Shown: positions 34,470-48,076 of the stretch, one piece after another
How the letters are laid out: every line of letters begins with the position of its first letter
Numbering within the stretch: the first letter of the stretch is position 1
NCBI GenBank assembly: GCA_001599915.1
Contig: BCIG01000003.1
Location: 62,001-126,000 of the forward strand
From: Symbiotaphrina buchneri
Taxonomy: Eukaryota; Ascomycota; Symbiotaphrinales; Symbiotaphrinaceae
Direction of reading: 5' to 3'
DNA: 64,000 bases
Notes under the pieces: model-generated
The model's input: only the letters and a program-made list of their open reading frames with translations
The model's database searches: none
Told to the model about the DNA's origin: nothing
Made by a program: the position numbers and the translations under genes

Positions 34470-35967
34470 TTAGGTGCCGGTCTGGCCGCTAGGCACTGGA
34501 TAAGGGCCGTATCCAGGGCGCGCGAAGTTGGGCGTGCCATCCGCATTCCAAGTGAACTGCTGCGTGCGAATTGTCCTATCGCAGTCAGCTGCTGCTTGCC
34601 TCTACTTCTATACCCATCTCACCGTGCAGCCCATCCATTATATGGATTCAACATTCCATGATATACTATCCAGTTCTGGCTTCCATCGGGAGACGTGGTG
34701 AAGCTTGCATGACCTACGCCGTAGGTTGATTCCAGGGCATTCTGTTGGTATGTTCAGTCGTTTCCTAGATCACAGTATGGCTTCAAGCTGGCCTTACCTG
34801 ATAGAAGACGCATCCCTCTTCGTTCTTCCGCCAATCCTGGACATTCATCGGATCGTCTCCAACGAGCTCTAATTGCCCGAGGCAGTAGTTGCGGTTATCG
34901 GACCGAGCGGCACTATAAATGACGAAGTTCTGTCCTGTGGTGGGGTTGACAAGCTGCTCGGGACCCTCGTTGGACGAAAGACGGACGTTGAAAGGCCGCC
35001 CATATGGTGTCTTCTCCCATGGTTGCGAGGGTGTGCTGATGATTTGCCGTTCGGTGAAGTTCGAGGAGACCGTCCATGGATTATCCACTGCCACGAGTCA
35101 GTTGATCGAGCCGTTGCTGCACATGGAGCGCTGCAGAAAGATGTCGCTACGCACTCTTGCTGATACACAGGTTGGATGGCCATCCATCATACTTCCGGTA
35201 CCAACAACTGTAAATATGATACAGGCCGGTAGTATGCTGAAAGTAAGTCCCATCAATAGCGAACTGGTCATATGTATCGAGCTGGGCTTTCATGCTATAA
35301 TTCGACGACCATGGGTCTGACCCGCTACTTTGTAGCACGTACATTCGGTGATTGACAGCAGGGCAGCTCCAGTCACACCACATGTCCGTCTCTGGCGGAG
35401 GAGAATCCGCATCGGAATCGGCGCTGAAAATGATGTACCAGAGGCCGCCGATGTTGTGCAGTTCCGGCGCCCACAGATCGTATGTGTAGTTCATGCCCAT
35501 TGGAGGATTGAATGCCAGCTTAACGTCCGCGTTGTTCCAGTCGCTGTTCGAGAAGATCAAAATCCGCCATTGGAATTGATGAAACCAAGAGAAGGGGAAT
35601 TGGACATGCGCGGATACAAAACTCCGACGGAGCAATCTGCTGCGACCGAATATATGCAGAGTAGAAAGAAATTGGTAGATACTCACGTCAAAACACTGCT
35701 TCTCAAAATGGTAATGTTGTCATTGGTTGAGTAAGTCATGTAATAATAATCGCCATATCGAATCACCCATCTTCTCTTGCGTCAGTCTTTCTGCCCACCA
35801 GGAACCTGACCTTATAAAACTTACGGATCAGCTCCCACTTCGTTCAGGATCGGGTTAGTGTACGACCCGTTATTCCCATACGTCGTCCCATTCTGGGCAT
35901 ACACCACCCCGGTCAACGCTCCAAAGACCGCATACAGAGTTGCAAACCCAGAGACAAGCATTATCAT
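34470..35967 (-). CDS. secreted glycoside hydrolase family 43 (arabinan/arabinoside-degrading)
   Basis: Extracellular enzyme acting on arabinan or arabinoxylan side chains. A signal peptide (MIMLVSGFATLYAVFGALTGVVYA) is followed by YTNPILNEVGADPWVIRYGDYYYMTYST; the Asp in GADPW is the usual general base of GH43. Later YDLWAPELHNIGGLWYIIFSAD and FAIDGTYF supply the family landmarks, and NEGPEQLV carries the likely acid Glu. Introns follow GADP, SSVL, near SKSA, CVFYQ and GWAAR; the last exon ends PVPSGQTGT. Five-bladed propeller size (about 340-350 residues) is consistent. A middle exon carries two Trp-Cys pairs (MWCDWSCP). Endo- versus exo-action cannot be told. Confidence 0.88.
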
Positions 35968-36367
35968 AGAATTTATTAGATCCGATCGATCCCTTATTTC
36001 ATAGAATGTGACATTGACTGGCTACGCAATCTCAATGGCATCTGGATCTCGTTCGTATTTATGGTTCCTGTCAAGCTGATTGGCTAGGATCAGAGAGGAA
36101 GGTGGTTGCGGGGTGCGGGAAAATAATGCGGGGTTGCGCATATAAAATGTCGATCTGTGGGGCGCATGCCCCTGAGTTTTACCCGGACTCCATGTCCGCT
36201 AGAAAATTGCTGTCACAGTGGCTCGCGCATTATGAAGTACAGAGAAAGCGGAATTAGAATCTATATCTTTACCCTCTATCTACTGCACACCTGTCCATTA
36301 TTGCTCTAAAGGGCTGAGTATTCATCAAAACGTGCCTCTCACTTCGGTGCTTACAACCCATTGAAGT
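35968..36367. other. promoter of GH43 gene
   Basis: 400 bp between the GH43 start and the F-box gene end. Nothing recognised beyond expected promoter and 3' sequence. Confidence 0.45.
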
Positions 36368-37512
36368 CTAGTAAAGATCCTTCCCAGTCAGCGCATAATA
36401 CTCCTTGCGTACCTGCTCGGTAAACGTCTCATAAAGACTCTCGCCGGGCCATCGGACGTACGGATCCCGCCGGCCTTTGCTCTGGCGCTGCTGCAGGCTG
36501 GACCACTCCAACTCGGTGGCACTGGCGCCCGTACCACATCTTTGTAGATGTGGAAATTAAACATTATGCATCCATCGTCTAATTTCCTCGCACCTATAGC
36601 GAACTCCGTGGGACAGAAGCGACATGTGTATAACAATGGGGCATGATGGACGCCGTCTGGGTCAGTCGTCCGATGCACTGCCGGCTCACATAATGCCTCC
36701 TGCAGGATGCGCATGGAGCATTTGATATGGGGGCAGATGGTCGGCTCGTCCTCTGGACCGATATGGAATTGCGGAGAAGATCCGTCGTCTGAGGGATCCG
36801 CTGCCCCACAAGCAGGAGCCACAATTGTTTCCAGGAGTGCAAGTGTACCCAGTAACACTTTTCCATCGATTAGACGTGCTATCGTCCTTCCACGCATATG
36901 CCAATAGGGGGCAATGAAGATATTCCTGTTCAAGCAGCCACGAGATAAGAGATCCAGTCTTCCCTCTCGGACACAGGCCGATATGCAGTTGAACGTGAGG
37001 TACCCATCAGGCCAGAGGAAAACGTATCCATTGTGATCACGACAGGAGAGGTCTGCAGGCCGCGTCCCACCAATCGCAAGGGGATGGAGTCGGACGCACA
37101 CCTTGCATGCGAAGAAATTTGACCAGTCTCGTTCAAGGAGGCGAAGCAGTCTTAATTTCTCAACTGAACAGCCTCCCACTTGGCGAAGTGCTGAGAGATG
37201 CTGATCGGAAAGGCCGCCGAGGGAGAAGTAGAGCCGCCTACTGGTCAATCCAAGACAGGCCGCTGATGGAACAGGAAGTTCTGCCGCTATATTAAGAACA
37301 ACCTCTGCAGGCAGAATTTCTAGCGGACTTGGTCTTGATCGGATTTGCCGCCATCTTCTCTTAACTGCTTCGAAATGGTTTGCCAATGCGAGCAGGAAGG
37401 ACGAAATGGCAGATAGAAGCATGCCGGCTTGTGAAACTATTTCAACAAGTGCATGGACGAGGCGAAAAGAACAGTAAACGGATGAAAAAGATTTGGCAGT
37501 GGAGGAGAACAT
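36368..37512 (-). CDS. membrane-anchored F-box protein (paralogue), with an apparent -1 frameshift near its end
   Basis: Same layout as the gene at 21.8-23.0 kb: hydrophobic N-terminal part (AGMLLSAISSFLLALA), basic stretch, F-box LEILPAEVVLNIAAELPVPSAACLGLTSRRLYFSLGGL, central CKVCVRLHPLAIGG, VFLWPDGYL, and LLYTCRFCPTEFAIG. The straight frame ends at 36388 with an unlike tail. Shifting frame after HIYKDV gives CGTGASATELEWSSLQQRQS..DPYVRWPGESLYETFTEQV..YYALTGKDLY, stop at 36368, which matches the paralogue's LGTGRSANEIEW. One base is missing between the Asp codon and the Gly-Thr-Gly codons. The loss affects only the last 50 residues or so; the protein may still work, or be decaying. It may serve as an SCF substrate adaptor at a membrane. 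Confidence 0.82.
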
Positions 37513-38120
37513 ATAAAGTTGGTGAGGAGTAACCTTGGGAGCTATTTCCGCACATCTAGAACTCAGAGGGTATCAAGATCGTTCCCTTTGTAAAAGAAAG
37601 ACATGCCACTGGATGTGCACGAGATGGCTGGATGAATGAGAAAGCTAAAGACAGGAGTTATAAAATGAAGCTATGACCGATTGATCCAGCGCTGTCATCG
37701 CATTGGTATCAGGATGGAACAATAAGCAGCATCTACAGTTGTCACCTTGACGGCACCCCATAGATCCATTCAGCGTCTCAATAACTTCGCCATTCCGCTG
37801 TGAGCGATCAAGATGATCCCATCACTGTGCTTCTGAATATGATGCTTGTAAGCATATCCCTCGGGCCAATGATCTCGAAAACGATCCATGGAATTCACTG
37901 CAATCCCACATGTTGTCTTTAACAATCGGTGGAGGGCAGGTGAATGCAGGCTCGCTGTGATTGGCGGGACGGAACTCGCCGTCTAGCTCTATGGGTAGCT
38001 ACGTCGATCTTGAACGTCCAGGTCGGCGCATCTTCATGTCATTGCAACCGTCAAAGGTCCTCCGATTGCTCCCACTGACCGTGCCTGTTGCTCGATATTC
38101 ACTGGGGGACGGATATAACA
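37513..38120. other. divergent promoter, F-box / ufe1
   Basis: 600 bp. No repeat, RNA gene or clear core promoter motif noticed. Confidence 0.45.
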
Positions 38121-39332
38121 ATGACGGACCTGACCCCAGATTTTATCGAGGCACTCAAATCGCACAACGTCTCCTCCATCGCCAATCCTCATGAAGCTTT
38201 ACGCCGGATCGACGGATTCCTCAAGGAAGCTTATAGAATAGTACAATTACCTGCCTCTCACTTACAATCTAGAGAAAGCGTCTAATTCTTTGCTAGAACT
38301 CCCATATCGCATCTTTACATGCCTACCTTCGTTCCATTCGACACCCCTACCTTTCCACCACACCACCACCGCATCGAAACCACCTGACCTCACATCCATC
38401 TTCATCCCGCCTAGAGAAAGAAGCTAGGGACCGCAAGTACCTCACCGATGCCCAGCGAGATCAAATCGATGCCGAATCGAAACAGCTACTCCGCGAGCTG
38501 AACGCTGCAATCCGAAATCTTGCCGACGCTGAGAAGGTACGGCAAGACACCGAGAATGCCATCGCCTCACGCAAGCGGGCACGGAATTATTTTGGTGGGA
38601 CGATTGGCAGATGGGCCGCTGGTGGAGCGATGCTAGCCAAAACCCCTGAAGAGGAGCTGGACGAGGCCAGGCGCAACGTCGTCAATGCACATCGAGAAAG
38701 TGTACTGTGGTACCTACGGCGGAAGCTGGAGGAGTGTGGTGAGCTACAACGAGAGATGATGGAGGCGAGATTGACAAGAGAGATGGAGAAACGGAAAAGT
38801 GTGCTATATGAGGCAAGGCAAGACGTCAGGACACAAATACAGGCCACGTCTGCCAAGGCTGATGGGTACGTTGGAGGCAAGGCGGCGCAAATGGACGAAG
38901 AGACGAGGAGAGAAATTGAAGGCCAGCTGAGCGAGGAGCAGTTGCATTTGTTTGCAAAGGAGAATCAAAACATGTTGAAGCATTACGAGGATACTCTGGA
39001 TCAAGTCAGGTCGGTATCTCGGTCCACTGAGCACTTCGGTGGCTTTGACTCCCCATGCTGGTCCACTCTCGGTTTACTAACTTTCTACTAGGACCGCAGA
39101 ACGGTCGTTGCTTGAGATTTCGGAACTGCAGACAACGCTGGCCAACAACCTGGCGATTCAATCAGCGCATATTGACCAATTGGTCACCGACGCGGAGCTG
39201 ACGACGGAGAATGTCGGAGGAGGGAACAAGGAGCTCAAACGGGCGACGGAACGGAAAAGCACGGCGAAATATGTGTTTTATGCGTCCTGCTGTTTCAGCC
39301 TGTTCCTGATTACCTGGGATCTCCTCATATGA
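38121..39332 (+). CDS. ufe1: syntaxin-18 / Ufe1 ER t-SNARE
   Basis: SNARE for Golgi-to-ER retrograde vesicle fusion, tail-anchored in the ER. Start MTDLTPDFIEALKSHN; a 57-bp intron after EAYRI joins NSHIASLHAYLRSIRHPYLS, the conserved syntaxin-18 N-terminal domain, then DRKYLTDAQRDQIDAESKQLL and a long acidic-basic linker with EEELDEARRNVVNAHRESVLWYL. A second intron after DQVR leads to the SNARE helix TAERSLLEISELQTTLANNLAIQSAHIDQLV and ends in one membrane segment YVFYASCCFSLFLITWDLLI. Exons were recovered from splice sites; the first two sit in different frames. About 360 residues, normal. Confidence 0.92.
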
Positions 39333-41500
<2,168 letters not shown>

Positions 41501-41878
41501 GGGACAGTCGTGTCGGCACCCAGAAATGGCAAAATGAAGACATTGGGCTGCGAAACACAGCATTGAACTAGATGTTGTTTGGTGAGTCTAGAGGAGACTA
41601 GAGATGAGTTCTCAGAAGTGAAAGCTCGTGTCCGTCGTGGATGACGCATCCTTCTTCATGTTTTAGATGGCACTGGCGGTGGACTATGGCTGGAAGGAAT
41701 GAGGACGATTGCATACACACGGGCTCTTAGCAGGATTGCAGTAATAGTGGCGGCCATAATAGACTTCGTATTTGAGAATATTCCTCTGGGCATCCACCTC
41801 ATCTACGTATTGCCAATATCTGAACATAGTCAGGAAGTCTCCTACCACCAGTCTCCCATATCCACCCTCATGCCACAC
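41501..41878. other. convergent 3' spacer
   Basis: 380 bp between aminotransferase and emc4 ends. Nothing recognised. Confidence 0.5.
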
Positions 41879-42518
41879 TCAAACCAGAAACACCGCCCTC
41901 TCCAAAGGCGTCCTCCCCGTCTCCCAGGCCAGCCAATCACTCCTCGCCGTCGGCAGCAAACCCATCGCATTAACCTTCCAAACCCCCAACCCCAGCAGCA
42001 AAAACTGCATACCGACATACGCGGCCTTGACCTGGAGCATCTTCCCCTCGCGGACCAGCGCCTCACTCTCGAAGCGCTGGAACGCGCTGCCGACACTAAG
42101 CAAGGCGGAAATGGGGCCCTTGAAGAGCATGAAGACCATCATGATGCTGAAGATCTGCAACGAGTTGCCGGACATGTACATCATGATCGCGTTCATGGGC
42201 ACTTGCTTCGCCGGGGCGAGAGCGAGTTCCCATGCTTTTTTGAGTTTTAACGTGTCTGTTGTTTCGCTGCTGGGGGTGGAGGAGGAGGCTGGGCCGGTGG
42301 ATTTGGAGGAGGTGCGCTGGGAGGGAGAGAGGTTAGATTTGTTTGTTGGAGGGCGGGGAGAGGGGGAGCGGTGCAGTTACCTTGGAGCTGGAGGGCACGA
42401 TGGACGTCGGCGAGAAGCCCGGGGGGTCGGGGATGTTCTTGACCGTGCCGCGGATGGGTGGAGGGGTGGAGGTGAGAGCTTGCGCCCAATGTGGTGCTAC
42501 TGGTGACGATGAGGCCAT
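41879..42518 (-). CDS. emc4: ER membrane protein complex subunit 4
   Basis: Part of the EMC, which inserts membrane proteins at the ER. First exon MASSSPVAPHWAQALTS..PPGFSPTSIVPSSSK; a 93-bp intron joins RTSSKSTGPASS..LKLKKAWELALAPAKQVPMNAIMMYMSGNSLQIFSIMMVFMLF, the core signature of the family, and later MLQVKAAYVGMQFLLLGLGVWKVNAMGLLPTARSDWLAWE. About 180 residues and two or three membrane segments, as usual. Divergent to the alpha/beta hydrolase across a 1.5-kb spacer. Confidence 0.94.
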
Positions 42519-42741
42519 TGTGAAGAGCGCGAAGTCGTGGCCTAAGAGTGGAGATATGAGATAGAAGTTGATGACCTCGCCCTGGCAGTCGCAGTGAGGT
42601 TGGCTACACCTGTGGTTTGGGACAGGGTGTTTTACGGTGACCAGGAACCGCCAGTATGCCGGCGGCTATCGGGAATCGGAACTGTTGGCCCGAGCACCAC
42701 CGTCAAGCTCCCTGGTTCCGAGCTGGGCGCTCGGGAGCGTC

Positions 42742-42949
42742 TACGGCACTTGGTAGTTATTGCCCGCCGTAGTACTTTGTTTCCAGCGCAGATTTTGGGA
42801 GAGATTAGGTACCGGCGTCTAGCGCCATCTGATGTTACACAAGCTCGCAAGTGAGCCCAGCGCACCTTGGCGAGTGAGGTACGGAGTACTTCGTACGAAG
42901 CACAAAATACAAAGTGCTACGGGATGCCACAACTACCAAGTGCCGTACG
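42742..42949. mobile_element. MITE-like element with about 38-bp terminal inverted repeats
   Basis: Arms 42742-42780 and 42911-42949 are inverted copies: the first 17 bp (TACGGCACTTGGTAGTT) are identical and the next 20 share 14 positions, followed by ACTTTGT on both. The inside is about 130 bp and non-coding. I see no clear target-site duplication. Size and structure fit a non-autonomous DNA transposon relic; the superfamily is unknown. Confidence 0.55.
42880..42900. repeat. palindromic TACGGAGTACTTCGTAC motif
   Basis: Contains TACGGAGTACTTCGTAC and the perfect 12-bp palindrome CTTCGTACGAAG (42889-42900). The same 17-mer occurs at 56150-56166. It lies inside the MITE-like element. Confidence 0.85.
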
Positions 42950-43923
42950 GAGCAATTCAGGGCCTGCTCCATAACCAACTCTTGGCAGCTCTCAGCCTGA
43001 TCTGCTGAGTGGCCAGAAGTCCGTACGGCTGCGTACAGAACACGCTTGCGTAGAAACTGTCCAAAGAGGTGCCAAAAATCCAGATGAGGGGCATTGATAC
43101 CTCGCTCCTCACTAATATTCGGTACGAGGTCGAGGTACTACCGGAGACGGAAAAGACCAATTGCCGTAACAGCCCATTTTTGAACTTATTCCGACTGTCG
43201 GTTGCAACCATTCATGCCATAAGTCATGCTTCATAAATCCAGTCATCCCGCTTCCACCAACCGCAGAGGTCGCACAGAGAATTTTTAGCTTCTGGCTTGG
43301 CAGAAATACTTCTATCTCCACGCACTTTGGTGATGTCCATAGTCCTCCGGAGAGCGAGAAATACCAAGTGCCGTACGAGACATTTTTCCAGTGTCATTTT
43401 GTCAAGAAAGGCTAGTGCCGGGAGTTGGCCGCTAAAAGTTCGGGAAGATGACGTTCGCTCGGAGAATGAAAAGGGATTTAAGCCATCTTCATGTCATGAA
43501 GGTCCTGTTGAAGGAGAATTGGCAACAGGGTCGCCTTTGAGATGGAGAATTGACGGAGGAAGTGCCCCGCTAAACAAAAGACTGCAACCAACTGAGTCAT
43601 CTAGAGCAGCTATCAGTCTTCGAATATCATTCAGTCCTTACGACCGGTATGCCAGATTTTCTAGTGAGGTGCCTGTAAGGAAGAAGACCTCCGCTCCTCC
43701 GACGCCACACCTTAGCATGTGCCGAAACCAGCGAGATGGCAATCCCGAAAATTCCCCATGCAGAGCCTTTCAATATTCCATCTTTGTTTTATGTTTGTTT
43801 TTCTCCTAGTCCTTTCTTGTCTCACAATAATGCCGATTCGTCGGTCCCTGTCTGTTCGCCACACCCCCCGCGCTCAGACTGACATCACGGCCCCGCAATT
43901 TTCCTTTCACATGAACTTACGAA

Positions 43924-43933
43924 GTATATAATA
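43924..43933 (+). promoter_or_regulatory. TATA-like box of the alpha/beta hydrolase
   Basis: GTATATAATA about 58 bp before the ATG at 43991, followed by a pyrimidine-rich leader (CTTCACCTCTTCAACCTCAC). Use is inferred from position. Confidence 0.5.
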
Positions 43934-43990
43934 CATCTTCACCTCTTCAACCTCACTTCTTGCTGCATCTCAATTGTGCCTGAACAGTAC

Positions 43991-44965
43991 ATGCAACGTC
44001 TCCAAAGCATCCTCCGGCCACTTCTCTCCAACATCACTCAATCTCTCACCAATACATCACGCACAATGGCCCCTTCCGCTACGACCCCGGTTTCCGACGC
44101 TCCTCTAGCCTCCGGGCCCACCAAAGCCGCCTCCTGGACGCGCCTCTCTCACGCACCAAAAGCATCCCTACTCCAAACCACCACCAAAGCACCACTCTGC
44201 AACGTCTCACGGCTCAGCATCCCCGTCGCAGACCACGCCGGGGGCTCCGTGCCGGGCTTCCTGCACCTCCCAGCGTACTACGAGACCTCACACCCATCGC
44301 CTTCTTCGCGGACAGCAGCCATCCTGCTGAGCGGCGCAGGCGGCGGCGTCGTCGGTCCCTCCTCCATCTACCTCTCGCTGGCAGACAAGCTCGCCTCGCT
44401 GCCCGCCGGCCACGGCATCCCCACTCTACGACTAGACTACCGCTCGCCGGCACGCAACCGGGCCTGCGTCGCGGACGTCTACGCCTCCATGGCGCACCTG
44501 GAACAAACATACAATCTCTCGCGCTTCGTGCTGGTAGGCTGGTCCTTCGGCGGCGCGCCCGTGTTCACCGTCGGCGGCGCTGACCGGCGCGTCGTCGGCT
44601 GCGCCACCGTCGCCAGCCAGACGGCGGAGACGGAGGGGATCAGGAGCCTAGCACCGACACCGGTGCAGCTGCTGCATGGGACCGGCGATCGCACGCTCCG
44701 CCCGTATTGCAGCGAGAAGCTGTACAGTATGTATGGCAGCAAGGGCGAGCGGGAGCTGAAGCTGTTTGAGGGCGATGATCATGCGTTGACTCGGAACGCG
44801 AGGGAGGCGGAGCGCCTGATTGGCGAGTTCGTCATGCGCTGTGCGAGCGTGGACGTCGGTGAGACGGAAGAGAGGGTCGTTACTAGTGAGGTCGTTGGGG
44901 ATGGTGATAGGGTCGAGTTGATGAAGAAGGGCGGAGATCTGAGAGATCCTGAGAAATTGGAGTAG
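43991..44965 (+). CDS. alpha/beta hydrolase (dienelactone-hydrolase-like fold)
   Basis: 325 residues, one exon. The start ATG at 43991 follows a TATA box; the Met before APSATTPVSD (44066) is a possible second start, and the piece between could be a targeting sequence. Seen: TAAILLSGAGGGVVGPSSIYLSLAD (oxyanion turn), PTLRLDYRSPARN, nucleophile elbow GWSFGG (Ser), Asp in HGTGDRTLR and His in EGDDHALT, a complete Ser-Asp-His triad. The C-terminal 40 residues are charged and variable. Ester or thioester substrate unknown. Confidence 0.86.
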   Translation: MQRLQSILRPLLSNITQSLTNTSRTMAPSATTPVSDAPLASGPTKAASWTRLSHAPKASLLQTTTKAPLCNVSRLSIPVADHAGGSVPGFLHLPAYYETSHPSPSSRTAAILLSGAGGGVVGPSSIYLSLADKLASLPAGHGIPTLRLDYRSPARNRACVADVYASMAHLEQTYNLSRFVLVGWSFGGAPVFTVGGADRRVVGCATVASQTAETEGIRSLAPTPVQLLHGTGDRTLRPYCSEKLYSMYGSKGERELKLFEGDDHALTRNAREAERLIGEFVMRCASVDVGETEERVVTSEVVGDGDRVELMKKGGDLRDPEKLE

Positions 44966-45416
44966 CGGCTCGGTCTTTTGGCGTTTTTACTACTACAGGC
45001 TTTGCATTGCTACGGCGTTAGGGATTTGGAACGGAGGTGGGCACCACTCAAGATCAATGGCGCGGCCATTTGCCGTGTGCTATAGGTGGTCGGAATAGAC
45101 ACTTTATTTGTCTCTCGGTACAAATAAAAAGCAATTCAGCCATGATCCTGATATCAAGGCCCTTGTGACCCTTTGCAAGATGAAGCCTCAACAGCCTAGG
45201 CCCTTCCTTTTGTTTTTCCGAATCCCTGTCTCACTGCAGATGTTTCCCAATACATCCGTTGACCGAAACTCCCTCAAGCTCTGCCGTTTGCATGCATACC
45301 ATGGCAGAAGCCTGAAGAGTCTTTTTGCCGCAATACCCTCCAACTTCCAAAACTGTCGCTAACTACTGGGAGAATTGTCATAGCCTCTCGAGCCAGGTGA
45401 GACCATGCAACGGCAT
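44966..45416. other. convergent 3' spacer
   Basis: 450 bp between two convergent genes. Nothing recognised. Confidence 0.5.
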
Positions 45417-46521
45417 CTAGGACGCTGCGGATGCTGCTCCCTTAGGACCCTTCCTCCAGTTGGGCCCCGGGGTGAAGCCATTCCCACCCTTCCTCCAGAC
45501 CTTACCTCTCTTCCAGTCGGGCATATCAACCAACAACTGATTCAAGCCCACATAATCCACCAGCCTCTGCACATCCCTATCGTCCTGCTTCCTAACAGGG
45601 AAGTGGGTATGCATGACGAAGTCGAAAGTCATGCCCGTGTCACAGTATCTCTTGAGGCCCAACGTCTCGATTAGGACCCTCACCTCGTCCGCCAGGTCCG
45701 GGCGGTACGTGCAGACGTCGGCAACAAGACACATGGTCATGCGGCCCATGTGCTTCGTCTCGATCTTGTCCATGGCCATGCGGAACGCGAACATGTGGTT
45801 CCACTCGCAGCCGCGGAGCACCGTCGTGAAGAAGTTCTGCTCGTACAGGATGATGCTGGCTTCCTCGTTGATCTGCTTGTTCGCGAGTAGCAGGTTGGTG
45901 CTGAGACCCAGCGCTGCGAAGGAGAGTCTCTTCGGCCCGAACCCGGGGCGTTCGGTCAGGTGGATGGGCTCGGGCGTCGTGATGGCGTGCGCGTAGATCG
46001 CGTCGCGCAGCTCGCGGGGCAGACGGAGGAGTGGGAATGGTTGGTCGGGGTCGTAGGGACCGTAGATGATGGGTGGGCCTCTGGCATAGGCTATGTCAGT
46101 ACTGCAGAGAGCGTGTCAGGCACATAGGCTCAAGCAATTGCGAAAAGAGAGCCACTCACGCGGTTATGAACCATTCGGCTGAGCTCGAGCTGGCTATGCT
46201 AGGGCAAGGATCGTCGCCATAGTTCGAGTCAGAGCTATCGGTAGTCGCTTTCGTGTAAGATGCTCCAGCGTAAGGAAACCAGGCTGGCAGCGCTCCCATG
46301 ATGAGCTTCTCAGCAGTAGAAGACTGTGTACCATTGACTCTGTCCTCTCCAGCCATACCGCCGTAGACCAAGTGCGGATGTATCTCGCTGAGATGCTCGA
46401 GGAGTTCCAAGGCTGATTTGCCAATGAAGTCGCAAAGATCACAATTCCTCTCGCAGTCCTGAACCCAATATGTACCGACGGCGGGCCACTCGTGAACGTG
46501 GGAGGGATTGTCACAACCCAT
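45417..46521 (-). CDS. C2H2 zinc-finger plus 2EXR-domain fungal protein
   Basis: Two exons. The first starts MGCDNPSHVHEWPAVGTYWV and carries a C2H2-like finger CDLCDFIGKSALELLEHLSEIHP. A short intron after WFITA joins TDIAYARGPPIIYGP and the 2EXR-type motif FPLLRLPRELRDAIYAHAI, followed by LLANKQINEEASIILYEQNFFTT, the usual second block of this fungal family. It ends in a basic Gly/Trp/Lys tail. 2EXR proteins are expanded in fungi and resemble F-box proteins; no biochemical role is known. The finger-plus-2EXR pairing is less common to my knowledge. Confidence 0.8.
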
Positions 46522-48076
46522 CTCGTCTCTCGTCGAAATTGAAGCGCTAGATGGAGGTTCGGAAGAAGGGCGGGCTAAGACCGCCTTCCTTGATTACTGA
46601 CCAAGTGCTGGGAGTCTCAGGCCGTCGACGGGAAATGGAGCCTGAGGGGGCGAGGTGAGGTTTGTGCGAGGTGCGAAGAGGGTGGAAGTCGTTTAGAAGT
46701 GGTGTAACGAAGCAGTCCCGGAGTGAATGTCTACCGCAATAACCAGTGTCCTTGAGGTCTCCCTTTTCATCAATTGTCCCAATGAACAAAGAAATTAAGA
46801 TGCAGTTGCAAGAAAAGCTAGAAGCTTCCTCTAAGCTCTTTAACTTACTATCTGTCGCTGAACTCCTCCAGCGCCTATCTCGTGATCTCTCCCGGCGATT
46901 GAACCAACGCCAGGTGGATGTTTATCAAGCCTCGGTTCACCTGAAGCAGTGAATCGTAATGATCAATGAGACATCATACGAGCTATGTAAATGGGGAGGC
47001 TGAGGTCCTGGGAAGCGGGGATCTTATAGTAGAATGCGACTGCTGTGTCATGCCCCCAAAGGGAAACCGCAGCACCTTTCTCAGAAGGGGCGGGTTATTT
47101 GGTCATGGGCTACCAGGCGGGATGCTGTACGGAAACTGGAGGGCAAGTTTTCTGAATGATGACTCTCACGATGCGCATATTTGGCCTGCTGTTAGGTTTC
47201 CCGATTAGAGGCTGTTACTGTCCAATTGGTCGTTGGTGAGCGGCGAGCATGTGCTGCCGCCAAGCATGGACGGTTGCCTGCATTTTCTCCAGGCTAACTC
47301 TTGCACGACATCAATGTGCGGAGGAAGACAGTCGTTGCTGTCTGCAAGGCTATCACTGTCCTTTTGAACATCCTAGTTTCTATCCGCCCAGCTCTATCTA
47401 GCATCTACTTCTCTGCTTCTGAGGTGGTTGCTTTCATGGGTATGCAACTAAATCCATTCAGGGGTAAAAGGGGGCCGGCAAGTGCCGCGCTATGACTGCC
47501 GGCGGACTTCGAAGATTAATCGGTACGCAGTCAGACACTTGGACTATCGCCAAAGACCGAACTGACGCAAAATACGTTCTCTTAGAAATTTGTATAGGTC
47601 AAGTGGTCATTTGGGACCGCGGAAAGGAAAAGTAGGAGTCACTAAGGTATTGTCGATATACTTACAGGACGCCAGAGTCGACAGGGAAATACTGAATGGA
47701 CTCTCGTAACTTGTACCGTATAATTAGGACGATCGCAATCAAGTAAGAATGTCCAGTAGCAGCTGTTCAGGACGCGCAAAGGAAGATATAGAACCCATAT
47801 TTAGTATATGGAGCGTGGAACTGTTATCAAATCAAAGGAGCATAGAACAAGTAATTTGCTTCCTATTTCTCCTTCGTGCAGTTAGACTGTAATAGTCATA
47901 TGGCTGCAGACGAGCAGATAGCTACAGCATGAAGAGTCATAAAGAGGGATTGGACGACGATCAACGAAAGGCAAGACTCGACGCACAACACTTTTCGACA
48001 GAAATGTCTTACCAATCAGCACAAGAAAGATGGCACGATAACATTGCGATGTTTGGTAAGACGAGCGTATTGCCAA
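46522..48076. other. gene-poor spacer
   Basis: 1.55 kb with only short frames without likeness. I see no terminal repeats, RNA gene or recognisable element. Possibly an eroded insert, but nothing supports that directly. Confidence 0.4.

Larger units (their letters stand above)
42519..43990. other. divergent spacer, emc4 / hydrolase, with inverted-repeat element
   Basis: 1.47 kb containing the MITE-like element, a 12-bp perfect palindrome, and a further lone copy of the TACCAAGTGCCGTACG repeat at 43362-43377. A TATA-like GTATATAATA at 43924-43933 lies about 58 bp before the hydrolase start. A 170-residue plus frame at 43297 has no likeness. Confidence 0.6.

Noticed and set aside
43297-43809. 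170-residue plus-strand frame
   Set aside because: Low complexity, no family likeness, lies in the promoter spacer with repeat copies.
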